Assembly (NCBI GenBank): GCA_013400975.1
Contig: WBMZ01000271.1
Location: forward strand, 1-64,000
From: Atrichornis clamosus
Lineage: Eukaryota; Chordata; Aves; Passeriformes; Menuridae
Length of the DNA stretch: 64,000 bases
Direction: 5' to 3'
This document shows, in pieces, positions 13,150 through 25,329 of this stretch. The stretch's first letter is position 1, and each line of letters opens with the position of its first letter. Made by a program: the position numbers and the translations under genes. The notes below the pieces were generated by a model. The model did not search any database and had not been told where the DNA came from. It was given only the letters and a program-made list of their open reading frames with translations.

Positions 13150-13450
13150 CTTCAGCCAGGTGGGTTGGGTGTTTGGGCGTGAGCCTGGCTCCGCCCGCGG
13201 CCCTGGCGCTCTGCTCCGCGCCCCCCAAACCCCCTCGGCTGCATCCTGCTTTGGCTCCGGCAGGAAACGTGTCCAAAGCACAGCAGCATTTCCTAAGAGA
13301 ATCCCTGAGCTGCCCTCCCATCCCCGTGAGCTGGCAGTGCCTCTGGAACGTGCTCCGTGCTCCGGAGCGAGCGGGGCGTGGGCAGGTGGAGCCAGGTGAG
13401 CCGTGGAGTCTGGCAGCGCAGCCGTGCCCGTGCCAGTCGGGACTTGTGGG
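13150..13450. promoter_or_regulatory. Intronic GC/CpG-rich islet
   Basis: About 300 bases with high GC and many CpG dinucleotides (dense at 13190-13225 and 13355-13395), embedded in AT-rich DNA. There is a CCGCCC GC-box-like site near 13190 and a GTGAGCC donor-like string near 13396. Such islets can be alternative promoters or enhancers. Overlapping frames are open on both strands, as expected of GC-rich DNA. I see no coding evidence. Confidence 0.3.
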
Positions 13451-16400
13451 AGACTTGCAGGCATCAGGAGCACAATCCCTCACTCCCATGGCATTCTCAC
13501 GGAAAATTGCTTCTTGGTTTAGGGGATTGGCCTGGCTGGTGCTTGATACCCACCTCGGTAATGAGGGGAAACCATAGAGGTACGAATCCTGGAGAAATGC
13601 TTATAAAGAAAAATGAGTCATCCATGGGACTTGACTGGGAGAATTCCACTTGTCCTAAATGAGAAATACTCCAGCAGTCTGACAGCAGGTGAACATTATC
13701 CAGACTGCAGTAGTTTGGGAATCAGACCTTCTGTTTTGGGAAGTTGTCATTTCTGCAGTCATGGAGACGCTCATTAGACATCTCACATTCCATATGCAGT
13801 TTATTGAGCAGTTTGCTGAGAAATGATGAATAGAACAATTGAATCTTGAGAAAAAGCTGGGTTTGGAGAGGATACTCTTCCCTGGGTTGATCATGTACTT
13901 GTTTAAATTTCATTTTTAAAATTAATCTGTAGTGGGCAGAAGATGTTGCTGGACATGAACATATTTCAGGTGGGGTGGGATAGGCCCAGGTGGGCAAGGA
14001 ATGCTGCTTTAGGTTCATACCTTTGCTTTGTGTGAGGATCTAGAAGGAGAAAACCCAGTGTGGTGGCAAGGATGTAACTTTTGAGTCAGTTTATTTTTTT
14101 TTATACGCTGGTATTGCAAACCCTGAGACCCTTCAGCAATGAGATGAGATGGGTGCAGTTCCCTGATTCTTCTTCCAAAACTTGAAATGACATTGTCTTT
14201 AAAAAAATTAGATGGGATAATACTCTAGTTTCTTGTCCACTGATTAGTTCATAGTTAAAACAGTGAAAAAAAGAATTGATGTAAAATTGTGTCCTTGGAC
14301 AAATTCTGTAAAGGCTCCAGAATAGTGACTTTTTATGCACTGAGAATGCCACTAATTTTCTAATTTCTACAGGTTTTCTAGCACAGATAAAGGCCCAGAT
14401 CAATGATAGAATTTACCAACCTAGACCTTAGTTTCTATTTTTAAGTAGACTATATCTAATATTTGGTAGGAGTTCGGGAGCATCTTGTGAAGAAACAGTT
14501 ATCCTCTGACCATTTTGGATTATAAAGCCAGAATAAACTTGGGAGAGCAGACCAAATTTACAAAATACCAGTCTGAGCAGAACTAAAGAATTTGGGTTTA
14601 TTTTCTTTGGTTTGTTTTTTTTTTTTCCTTTTTATTGCCAAACTGAAAAATACTCTGGTTCTTCCCCACCCCCAACTGAAGGAAGAATTTGACTGAACTA
14701 AGACACCAAGAGAAGCAGAAAAGCCCCAAGCAGTGAGGGCAGCCGAAAAGGAGGGTCATAAAGGATTTGTTGTGTGGTGCACAGGTTGTTAATGCTGTTA
14801 ATGATTGAACTGTTTATGGGGGATTACAAAGGGTTAGGAAACGACTCTGCTCAGGAATTCCACTGGATCAGAGAGACACGAACAAAAGTTTAGCAGGATG
14901 CTGGACTAGGACTGGGATTTGCCAGCAGAAGCTGTTGTGGCACTTGAAGCTCCCCAGAGCTGGTGAGGAGCCCAGAGTGGCTTTGGGGTCGTCCCCTCTT
15001 CACTGAGCGACCGGACGTGTCCAGCCCGGCCCAGAGGCCCCTCGGACACCAATAACTGTATGGACTATTGGGTTACCTGTGATAGGGTTACAGGAGCTGG
15101 GAGTTTACAGAAATATGCTGTCATACTTGCTAGACCTGTACATCGAGTTTGGGGGTTGGGCGTTTTGGGGTTTTGTTTTCTAGGGGTTGTTAATAAATGC
15201 TAACTTCCTAAAATCAACTGATTGTTAGATATTTGTTATTTGTATTTGCTGTGAGACCATTTTAGTTGTTATAGAGATCAGGAAAATATTTTACTACAAG
15301 TTTTATGAATGCTTTTGACATCCGACTTGTTCCCTCTTAAGTGTAATGTTATGGTTTATAAACTGGAAATAACTTCTCTTATTTTACCATATCATAATCT
15401 AGTTTACAGCAGCTCTGGCTGCTTCTCTTGTGGTTGTGTTTTGGGCTCACTGGCTGAAATTCTTGGGCTGTGTCCCCACGGGTGGTGACCTTAGGGGAGG
15501 ACTCAGAGGAGTGCTGTGACTTGCCTTGTGTTTGGTTTTGCTGTCCCAGTCTGAAATCATCCTGTCCTCTTCATAAACCTATCATGCAGAATCAGATCAC
15601 GAGGTCTATATTTAGAAATGGAGGAGGAACCTTTCAAACTCCTTGTAGTAGAGATGGGAAGAGGAGGAGTAGCCAGAGTTGTCATTTCCCTGCAAAAGAG
15701 GCTCCTCAGTTTCTAGAAATATTTGTGGCGGCATTGACTGGTTTGATCTGCCTGCAACTAGATTTTCAGTTAAAAATGCATATTTTTGATGTTTCTCCCA
15801 AAGTCACAGACTCGTCTTTACCCTTAATAGTTCTTGAGCACATTATTATGATTGTTATAGATTGTGCAAAGCGGTGAAAATGCTCATTTAAGCAGTGCCA
15901 GTTTTTAGCATTAGTAGATTCGGGGAATACTGAGCAGATAGAAAAGCTGGAACATCTTGGCCATTGTAGTACTTTAACATATCAAATTACACACACACCC
16001 CCCCATTTGTGCAAAAATCGTTAATCCAAACCACGTGTGCGTCGTACACGATTTTATTTCACCTATTGATGATCCCAAGTGTGGGGTGAAACGTGGCTGT
16101 GAGTGAAACTATTGGCATATTCTAAACGGGAATCCAACCGCCAGCCCTGGATCAGGTTAGCACCATTTGCATTCATTAGCAAAATTCATCAGCTGCCAAT
16201 CAAACTCCTGCGAGCTCCAGTTTTGGCTGGAAGTTTAGGCTTACTGGGGCTAACCTGAGTGGAGTAACTCAAGTGCAGTGGCTGCTGCAGCAATTTGAGC
16301 TGAGTCTTGCTGGGAAGGTGAGCAGGCCTCACAAGGAAGCTCCCGATCCTTGGAAGTTGTTCCTGCAGCAAACTGTGACAGTATTTGCAAGTGTGCATGC

Positions 16401-17814
16401 TCCCTGCTCTTGGCCTGTTGTCTGCTGGCTCCTTCATAACCTGTGAAATACAGTAAATGCAGAGTGTAAGGATACAGGGATGAATCCATCAGTTTAGGAT
16501 AAATGTCACTTTTTTGGGTTTTCTCATAAGTTGTTCAAAAATTGATGTACAATGTTGCATTAAAGCTTGGCAGGCAGCAATGTGCCACTTTGCTGTGTTA
16601 GTTTAGGATCATTCGTGAAAGGGATTTTGGAGAAATAATACTTAATCTTTTCCCTTTCCCCAGAGAAGCCAGAAATCTGCTTCTAAAAACTTGTGCATTT
16701 TTGCAGCTGCTTTGGACACTGGGGAGAAGGGGCAGTGGACATGTCTGAATTCTCTGTGGAGCATTTCAGGGTATCATTTAGGAATATTTCATCATACAGT
16801 TGTGTTCTGCAAAAGTCACAGTATCCATACTCATAAATAATTTGTGCTTTTTCTGAACTGCCCTCCTTTAGAGCCTGCTCTGTTTAGCAGCGAGTGCGGA
16901 GTGAAACCTCACGTGATACACGTGGGCTTAGCAGTTGATGAGCAGCTAATTAAGAGGCTGCTCTGGCCCTGGAAGAACATGCTGTGTATCCAGGATAACA
17001 GACCTTAGGTCACCCAAAACATCTCCTGGCCTTCAGTGATGGAGCTGGAGAGTATCTCCATTTGTCCCAGTCAAGGAATGAGTGATAGTATCACGTTTTC
17101 TCTTTTATGTGTGGATATTTACAGACAGTGGATTATTCATCTCTGCCTTTTTCTCCACAGTACAGGAAGTTTTTCTGGCATTTAAGTAGCTTGTCTCAAT
17201 TTGGATTATTTTTTTTTTTTCTTTCTAAAACCAAAGCTTTTCACTGCAAAAGAAACCTAAGGGAAAAGTTTTCTTAAACCAGGATGTACGTGCAAAATGA
17301 TGGCTGGGTGTCCACCCACAGTTTAGAAAATTCCTGCCAAGGGTTGCTCTGTTCAGATACAGCAAAATAGTTGTGTGGGGATTGTAAGTGGTAGAAAGTT
17401 GCTGTTGCCTGTTCTAAGAAGGTACAGAAGAGAACAAGAATCTGACTCTGGAACTTGAATTAGAAACCACTGAGAAGCAGGATGGAAGTCCTCCAGCCCA
17501 CACTGGCATTTACAGCCCAGGATACAGGTTGGTGTTATTTTTTTTTAAGAAGCTCAGCAAGACTCTTTGTGTCTCAAGTTCTGTACCCGTTAAAAGTTTT
17601 TGATGTTCCTGCTAGAGGATGAAGTAGCTTCTTCTGACTTGTGCTGGCTGGAAATTCGTAGGTGAAGCAGGCTGAGCTTTCCATGTCCCTTCCTGTGTCA
17701 GTCAGGCCTGGCAAAGGTGGTTGGGAAGACCTCTCCACCAGCATTTTGGGAATGCTGACATTGCAGCCAGCGTGCTGGTGGGCTGTGCTCCGGCCTAGTG
17801 AGGAGCAGGGATGC
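13451..17814. other. Unique intronic DNA, no gene seen
   Basis: No transposon was recognised. Two patches look less random than the rest: 16020-16200 (CpG-containing, with CACGTG and ATTTGCAT motifs) and 16860-17000 (paired E-boxes). A reading frame at 15470-15877 lacks an ATG start and any known motif. Confidence 0.5.
16909..16924. promoter_or_regulatory. Paired E-boxes (CACGTG x2)
   Basis: TCACGTGA, an 8-bp palindrome, is followed after three bases by a second CACGTG. CACGTG is the binding core for bHLH factors such as USF, MITF/TFE, MYC/MAX and CLOCK/BMAL1. Two copies within 16 bases are unlikely in AT-rich DNA, and both contain CpG, which is depleted locally. Activity is not shown by sequence alone. 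Confidence 0.3.
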
Positions 17815-18362
17815 AGGGGGAGGGAGGTGATTGTCCCTCTCTGCTCCTTTCAGGTGAACCCCCCCCTCCAGAGCTGCCTCCTGCCCTGGGTTGCAGCAGC
17901 AGAAGGACGTGGAGCTGCTGGAGTGAGCCCAGAGGAGGCCACGGAGCTGCTCCAAGGGCTGGAGCTCTGCTCTGGAGCCAAGCTGGGAGAGCTGGGGGTG
18001 TTCACCTGGAGAAGAGAAGGCTCCAGGGAGAGCTCAGAGCCCCTTCCAGTTCCTCAAGGGGCTCCAGGAGAGCTGGAGAGGGATTGGGACAAGGGGTGGA
18101 GGGACAGGACACAGGGAATGGCTTCCCACTGCCAGAGGGCAGGGATAGATGGGATCTTGGGGAGGGATCCTTGGCTGTGAGGGTGCTGAGGCCCTGGCAC
18201 AGGTTTCTCACAGCAGCTGTGGCTGCCCCTGGATCCCTGGAAGTGTCCAAGGCCAGGTTGGAGCAACGTGGGATAGTGGGAGGTGTCCCTGCCCATGGCA
18301 GGGGATGGGACTGGATGGGCTTTAATGACACTTCCCACCCAAACCATTCTGTGCCTTTTTAA
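17815..18362 (+). mobile_element. CR1 LINE 3' fragment, sense
   Basis: One of the longest copies in the window. It starts near a GGGAGGTGATTGTCCCTCTC block typical of the end of the CR1 reverse-transcriptase ORF. It has an internal deletion between about 17850 and 17895, and runs through the conserved block (GGAGAAGAGAAGGCTCCAGG at about 18009) to the terminal CCCAAACCATTCTGTG at about 18343. The 172- and 183-codon frames crossing it are CR1 read-through, not genes. It lies in the same orientation as the inferred host gene. Confidence 0.93.
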
Positions 18363-19419
18363 GTCATGGGTGCTGCACAGGATCTGTGTAATGCCTTGCC
18401 CTTACCTGTACAGGTGTCACAGGGCTGGGATGCAGCCTCCTCCTCCTTCCCTTTCCCCAGGAAGGTCTCATGCAAATGTGGCCCAGTGTTGTTGAGATTG
18501 GTACAGAACCTCACCTGTGAACATCTCCAGTCACAAATCACTGTAATTCCCTGACAAAATCCATTTGGATCCTACCAAGACTTTTCAGTTACCAGTTGTG
18601 TGTTCAGTGCTCTGTAACACAGAACTACAAATTCATCATAAAACCCCAAGAGTTTGGAAAGGAAACAGACACTGCAGGTGTAGCTGGAAGATGAGTTTGT
18701 AAACCCAGAGACCTTTTGTGCCAGAACCTTTCTGAAACTGAAGGTGTGGCAGCTGCTTTTTATGACCTGGTGTGTCTGATTCGAAACCATCACCATACTA
18801 TTAATTAAAAACTAAAAAGGAGGTAGTTGGTATCATGCTGTAGTCCCTTAGGAAGCTGGAAATGTGCCATTGGATGCAGACTTTAGTAGGTACAGCTGAG
18901 GTGGAGGTGCAGAATCCCTGAGCAGGATGCTCTTGGCTCTGCTGGACACCTCAGCCCGTTTGGGGGTTTTCCATGGCAGTATTAAGATGACAGAACAAGT
19001 GAACTGGGAGAGCTTTGTCCCAAACAACCAATGATGTCTTCAGGAACAGTGAGGTTTGCATTTTAATTTCCCCTGTATAAACTTACCAAACTTTAAAGGG
19101 AGAACAGTGCTTCGTCCTTCCTTGTTGTCTTCCTCTCTCCTTGACTTTCCTGGCCCAGACACTTTAACGTTGTACTAATACTTTAAGGAAAGGGTTTAAG
19201 CATTTTGGCATTCCTTAAGGACACAATCCATCAGTGGGAGATAGCACTTACGTGTTTTGTGCATGGGGTCATTGCTGGGGATGGGAGAGAAGAAAATAAA
19301 ACACTGCCAGTTACTTTCTGCTTTCTCATGGAGAGCAGAGCCACGTCTCCCAAGGAAATGGGAAGAGAGAAGCTCTGCCATGAGCCTTTAGGAGACAGAT
19401 CCCTTTTCAGCTGAGCGCT
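18363..19419. other. Unique intronic DNA, no gene seen
   Basis: No repeat family or exon signal was recognised in this kilobase. Confidence 0.5.
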
Positions 19420-19770
19420 CAGGTGGCTCTGGAAGGAGCGTGCTGGCTGGCAATGGCCAGAAATCCACCTCTGGGGGGGCCTGGTGTCTTTACTGGTGTC
19501 CATCCAGGCACTGGGACAAGAGGCTCCAGCAGGGATTCGTTCAGCTGGGGGCCTGGGAGTGTGACTGCAGCGCAGGGAGGCGGCCCTGCGGCAGCTGAGG
19601 TACAGAAAGCCCCAAAGCTGCACAGAACAGGCCGGGACTCGCTGGAGCCGCTCGCACTGCGCTGCCTCTGCCGGGCTGGGGAGAGGGAAACTGGGTCAGC
19701 TCTGTGTCCATCCTTGGGAGTTCCACCCTCGGGTCGGGCGCACACACCTGGAGCGGGGTTCCCTCCACTC
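19420..19770. promoter_or_regulatory. Second intronic GC-rich islet
   Basis: GC-rich DNA with CpG clusters at 19568-19595 and 19632-19680, and a GGGTCGGGCGC stretch near 19730. It has no CR1 similarity. Frames are open on both strands as in other GC-rich patches. It could be an enhancer, an alternative promoter or simply a GC fluctuation. Confidence 0.25.
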
Positions 19771-22067
19771 TGCCTCTTCCCTTCCCCACACACCCCAAAG
19801 CAGGGAGAGCCAATGGGAATTCTCAGTGTTTGATCAGAGGAAAAGGCTCTGTTGCTGTTTTATTGCTGGGATTCTTCCTGAGCTTTGCACTTCGAAGAAA
19901 TGGCACTTCCCTGGGTTTAGGAACTGGAAAATGAGCGTGGATGCGTATGTTCATAAAATATTTAATTACAGCATGTCGATTATGCCATTACCTGAGCATA
20001 GGTGAGTGTCTGAAAGCCTGAGCTGTGCTGTTTTATATGGCCAGGATCCTTCTATCCCTGTCTGGACTTCTCCCTAATGCAATTCCCAAGCCTAAGAATG
20101 CATTTCTCATGTCCACGTGTCTAATCCACAGTAATTCTAGGCTATGGTCATTATGTCCTAAAAAGAGAAAACATTTCTAGTCCAAAATAACTTGAGGTTT
20201 ACTGAAGTCCATTCATATTCACAATGGCAAATATCCAAATATCCTTCTTTCTGCCTACTTCCTTTCCCATCCTTCAGACTGCATGGATTGTTTTCCTTAA
20301 AGAAAATAAACTTTCACGTCCACATTTAAATGCATTTTATTGCTGCAAATCTCAAAACAGGAAGGGAAGACCTGCAGGTAAAAATCAGAATTTAAAAGCT
20401 AATTCTGTCCTGTTTGGGACATTAATTCCTTATTTGTATCTTCAGTGTTAAATACGCAAATTTTTGGGGTTTTGTCCTGCTAAAGCTGCTTCACAGAGGC
20501 AATGTCAGAGTGGTGGTTTATACCTGTGTAGGGTTTTGGTGTGTGCAGTTCCTAGAGCTGTAAGATATGCTGTAATCAGATAGGAATTTGGGAAATGTAT
20601 AGGTCTTTCAGGAATGCATAGCTTATGTTGTCATCATTTTTCAGCTCACCACCATCCAAACTTTGCTTTAGCTAAATGCAAGCCAGATGGGTTATTGCTA
20701 TTTTGTACACTAATATTTGTATTTAGGGTTTTTTAATGATCTGTGCTAATACTGCTGAGGCAGTATGAATTATATAATAATGATTAAGGAATTTTTTTTT
20801 TTACTTCAGTTGTGTTGTTTGGTTTTCAGTGTTGGTTATAGATCGGGTGTTGCAGAGATTTGCTTATTTTTGTGTTGCACCAGGAAAAAAGGTTACTTAA
20901 AGACGGATTTCTGGTTTGCTTTGGGAGAAAGAAAAAGAGTGGTTTATACAAATGCAATAAATAAATAAATAACTCTGGAAAAAAAAAATGCATGTGAGTA
21001 CAATACTGCAGGAAACATGAGACAGCAGAAAACCAGCCTTCCTTGCAGAAATACTTGATCAAGCGTTCTTCTCCCCTGAAGTGAAATTCAGATTAATAAT
21101 GGTGACAGTTGTCAACTTCAAACTCCGATCAGTTTTCTAAGCTCCATTACAATTTCTTTTCTTTGTAGATAATAATTTCAGATAAATATCGCTAAAAGCA
21201 ATTCCAAGCTGAGGAGACAAAGCAATTAAATTCCACATTAATTTGTTTACCAGTGGCACACAGAATAAATCGACTGTAAGTTTTCATAAATTATCTGGAT
21301 GTACTGGTAGAGCATTTTGGGGAATATTGGAGAGGGGGAATCTGGATTCTTTCCTGTAGTCACGTGTTTAATGAGACATTATGTAAATGATACTTTATAT
21401 GACAAAAATAATATTGGCTGAGTTAGACGGTGATGCCAGGGCTGTCTTGTACATGGAAAGGTAAAAAATGGGAGGAGGGAGGTAGAGGCAAGTGGGTAGG
21501 AGCTCTGTGAACAGAATTTCAACACCAGCACTTGCTCATTCCCTCCTTTTAAACAGAGGAACATAAGCCCCATCCATGCAGGAGTACATATTAGCTTGAA
21601 AAGATCAATTTTGAACTCTTTTGGTTTTAAAGATAACCTTTAAAATGTGTGCCAGTGCAGCCTGGAGTTCCCAGGAATACAAACAGAATCAGTGCTTCTG
21701 CTTCAAACCTCCCTCAATAGAAAAGCAACAGCAGGAAAAAAAAAATTTGTAAGGTCATTTTTTTGGGGTTTGATTTTTCTTTTTTTCTTCAGGCAATGTG
21801 AAAATTAAGACAAACATCTCGATTTTATGCTGTTTGCAAAAATCTGTGTGTAGGAAGAGCAGCTTCACTTCTGAATATCCTTAGGTTGTTATCCTTTGCT
21901 GTAATTATTTTACAATACCTTCAGAGCACCTAATTTGTTTTTTATCCTTTGTGTTATTTTGGTTTTCTTGATTTTGTTTTTTTTTAATGATTTCAATGCT
22001 ATATCTATTGCTGCATCCTCATTGTACTTAAGTTAAAGAAAAAAAAAAGTCATTTGCCAAGTGGCAG
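19771..22067. other. Unique intronic DNA, no gene seen
   Basis: AT-rich DNA with an AATAAATAAATAAATAA run near 20957-20972 and short homopolymers. No transposon or exon was recognised. Confidence 0.5.
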
Positions 22068-22165
22068 CTGAGGGAGATTAAATAACTTGTTCAAGGCAGT
22101 GTCAGAGTTGGGATTAGAAATCTGTTCCTGCTGTGGTCTCTGAAAACTAGATTATGTTACTTCTG
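22068..22165 (-). mobile_element. Probable ancient MIR-type SINE relic, antisense
   Basis: The + strand carries, in order, GAGATTAAATAACTTGTTCAAGG, then GTCAGAGTTGGGATTAGAAATC, then a TCTGAAAACTAGA segment. This is the layout of an inverted MIR core-SINE: the complement of the 'CCTTGGGCAAGTTACTTAACCTC' core, then the complement of the tRNA-derived B-box region. It is degraded, with an internal deletion. MIR-family relics are old and sparse in birds. The match is from memory of the family and has not been aligned. Confidence 0.5.
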
Positions 22166-22795
22166 CCCTAAATTACAGTCAAATAAAAGAGATTTTGGAG
22201 GGTTCTGTGGTAGGCATCTCCTCTTGCCATTTATCATGTCTGGGTAATAAATAGGAATTTGTAGATTGATTTAGTAGGAATTTTGAAATGGATTTAGGAC
22301 CTAGCAGGATTATACCCATATTGGTTTGTGCGTTTATTATACTTTCCATTCATGGATAAAATGATACATTCACCATGTGAAACTACCTTGTTGGAGCTAA
22401 AAAGGACAAACAGGAATTGGTCTGGTAAAGGGCAGGGTGTTTTAAGATGTTGGGCAATAATTAAGCATCATAATTATGCACATCACTGTATTCATGAGAG
22501 GAATTAACAGCAAAAAAATTATAAAGGAAACTTTTGCTGCTCTTTGGTATTTTTGTGCTGCAAATAGAGTACAGAAGGACAATTCAGAAGACTTTTTTTA
22601 ATTCCTAGAATCTAAATCTAAGGGAAAGACTTTAAAGCAGAATGTTTTTCATGGTTGTCACTGTGCTGTCCAAATAATAGCAGATATCAACATAGTTTGA
22701 AAAAAATTAGTCTCAAAGTAGGATTATTTAGCATCTCTGGAAATCAATGCTTAATGAAAACTTGTTTTGGTGTTTAGGATACTGAATTAGACTGA

Positions 22796-22815
22796 TTTTT
22801 TTTTTTTTTTTTTTT
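22796..22815. repeat. Poly-T tract
   Basis: An uninterrupted run of 20 T. No recognisable processed pseudogene is attached on either side. Confidence 0.9.
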
Positions 22816-23518
22816 AACATCTTTTAAATTTTGGTCCTTGAGTAGAAGTAAGTTTGTACATAAACAAGTAGAGCTCTGTTAAAAAGAAGAAAATGTGAAG
22901 TGAACAGTCTCAAAATACAGGTTAGTCAGAAAAATCACCCAAATATCCCACTACTTTTCCAGTGAACAGAGAATTGGTAAATTTTGAGTTTGTCAGAAGA
23001 ATGAACAGTGGTCAGGTGAAGAACTTGAATTTCGAGAGCAGTGCTAATTGTTACCTTATGGGAGACAATAAAACACAGCTGGTATTTAAAAAGAAAAAAA
23101 ACCCCATATTTTTCTGCCCTGTCTTCAGAGTCAACTCATCCTTTGCAAATATCTTATATTTCTGTTTCCTCTCTCGACTGGTAGCTACCATGCATTCTTA
23201 TCCTGCTGTGAGAATAGCTTTTTTCCAGAAAAAAAGAAAATCTGTCATCAGATTGTGCAGTGTCTGCGCCTCACCTGAGGGACACTGGCTGCCTGACACA
23301 TCTCCAGGACGTTTTTGGAATAGTGGAGGCTTGGCTCATGCTTTGGAGAAGGACAGAAGTTCTTTCTCTTTGTTTTTTCTTGCTTGCAAGCAGCTTTTCC
23401 TTTCTTTTTGGTGCTTTCTGGTGTCCCAGTGGGCAAGAGGAGCATATGTTGCAGTCCTAGAGGAATTAATGGGAGAGGTAACCCTGCAAATCCCTTCCCA
23501 ATATTTTCCTCCATGTTA

Positions 23519-23755
23519 GAATAACAGAACCAGAATAATTTAGGTTGGGAGATCCCTCTCAAACCATGGAGTCCAACCATTCCCAGCAGCGCCAAGGCCA
23601 CCACTGCCCCACGTCCCCAAGTGCCACATCGACAGGGCTTTTCAATCCCTCCTGGGATGGAGACTCCACCACTGCCACGAGCAGCCTGTGCCAGGGTTGG
23701 ACTTCCTTTCAGTGAAGATATTTATCCTAATTCCCAACCTAAACCTCCCAGGCAT
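23519..23755 (-). mobile_element. CR1 LINE 3' fragment, divergent subfamily, antisense
   Basis: It starts with TTAGGTTGGGAGATCCCTC and GGAGTCCAACCATTCCCAGC, and continues with CCCCAAGTGCCACATCGACA and CCTAATTCCCAACCTAAACCTCCC. This is the CR1 subfamily with the 'ccaagtgccacatccacacg' 3' region (the same type as 59066-59415), distinct from the commoner type in this window. It is decayed and 5' truncated. Confidence 0.85.
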
Positions 23756-24839
23756 TGCCACAACCCACATATTGGACTGGATGTTGCAGAAGGAAGAGCT
23801 GGGGGTTTTTTTTTTGAGCTCCCAGCCCTTTTCCTCGGTGCATCATTAACAGGCACCAGGGGCCTGTGAGCACTTTCTCATGTTTGCGTGGCTAATTGAA
23901 AAAAAGGAGGTGTGTTTGGAGCAGTCTGGCTAAACAAAACGAGTGTGGGAAAAGGTTGTGTGGTTGTTAAGGACGTGTTGGGATGCCAGGGGAGCATATG
24001 GTCCGTGGTGAAAGGTCTGTATTCCCAGCCCTGTCACTTCCTTCCCCTGTGCTCCCGTATTGATCCCACTCTCCTGCATCTGTGCCTTATAAAGTGACTG
24101 ATGGCAGCCCTGCGTCACTCTTAATATAATGTGAAATTTATTCCTGTTGGGAGAGGGCTCGGGATTACAGTAACTGAGCACACGAAGAGGCTGGAAGCGA
24201 GTCTTCCTGACAAGGTTTGTGGTGGTGTAATTTCCAAGTTGCTCAGTGAAATTTCAGCCATGTAAATTATGTCTGACTCATGCTCGCAGTATTCAAAGTC
24301 AGCTTTTAAAATACACTTTTTGAAGTTTTCAGTGTTGCAGACGCACGGTTGAGGCAAAGAGCAGAACATGCGAGCAATAAACAGAAGATTAGCAGGCTTG
24401 GAGCATTCTTGGCAGTTGTGTAACTCCAATATAAATTTGCATTCCTTTATTTTGTTTTGCTTTTAAGTGGCCTTTTCATGATATCTTTACTTTTCCCATT
24501 TATAATGAGGGAAAAATTGACTGCTATCAGAGCTGAAACGTGCCAAAAAAGGGTAGAAGCTTATCACTTCTGAACTTGCATAATGATTTTCTGTCATACT
24601 CCGTGTGTATCGCAGGAGTTCATCATTGCAAGTATTGAAAATGTCACAGGAGAAATTTCATGTTTGATTTTGTAATTAGAGAAGTTCCACCATGATTTGT
24701 TTGGGGTTTGTGGGGGGCGGGTTTTTTTTAGATGACAGGAAGGCAAGGCTCAGTGCTACGTGCAGTGCCTTGTTTGAGATGAACTGTTCAGATTTGTCTT
24801 CCAGCTCTGCATAGCTTTGTAAGTAATAAATTCTCTGGA

Positions 24840-25288
24840 TCATAGAATCATCTTGGAATTCTAGAATGGTTTGAGTTGGGCGGGATCTTAGAGACTATCT
24901 TTTTCCAACCCCCTCCAGGGACACCTTCCGCTATCCCAGGGTGCTCCAAGCCCCATCCAACCTGGCCTTGGACACTTCCAGGGATCCAGGGGCAGCCACA
25001 GCTGCTCTGGGCACCCTATGCCAGGGCCTCCCCACCCTCACAGGGAACAATTCCTTCCCAATATCCCATCTAACCCTGCCCTCTGGCAGTGGGAAGCCAT
25101 TCCCTGTATCCTGTCCCTCCATCCCTTGTCCCAAGTCCCTCTCCAGCTCTCCTGGAGCCCCTTGAGGCCCTGGAAGAGGCTCTGAGCTCTCCCTGGATCC
25201 TTCCCTTCTCCAGGTGAGCACCCCCAGCTCTCCCAGCCTGGCTCCAGAGCAGAGGGGCTCCAGCCCTCAGAGCATCTCCATTCCCTAA
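24840..25288 (-). mobile_element. CR1 LINE 3' fragment, antisense
   Basis: A well-preserved copy with the terminal ATCATAGAATCAT repeat at its start on the + strand, the complement of the CR1 3'-terminal octamer repeat. It continues through the CTTGGACACTTCCAGGGATC block to the CCAGAGCAGAGGGGCTCCAG segment. The 190-codon minus frame at 25038-25610 runs out of this copy into GC-rich DNA and is not a gene. Confidence 0.93.
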
Positions 25289-25329
25289 CCAGGGAGCAGA
25301 GACCTTGTGTGATTGTTATCCCGGGAAGA

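Noticed and set aside
15470..15877. 135-codon + frame
   Set aside because: GTG start, no domain, no flanking splice signals, ordinary intronic composition.
17662..18362. Overlapping 172- and 183-codon + frames
   Set aside because: Both run through the CR1 tail. The same peptide phrases (for example GSRESSEPLP) recur at every CR1 copy in the window, on both strands.
22962..23519. 185-codon + strand reading frame, among the longest in the window
   Set aside because: It starts at GTG rather than ATG, has no recognisable domain, crosses a poly-A-rich patch, and stops at the edge of a CR1 copy. It is expected by chance in 64 kb on six frames.
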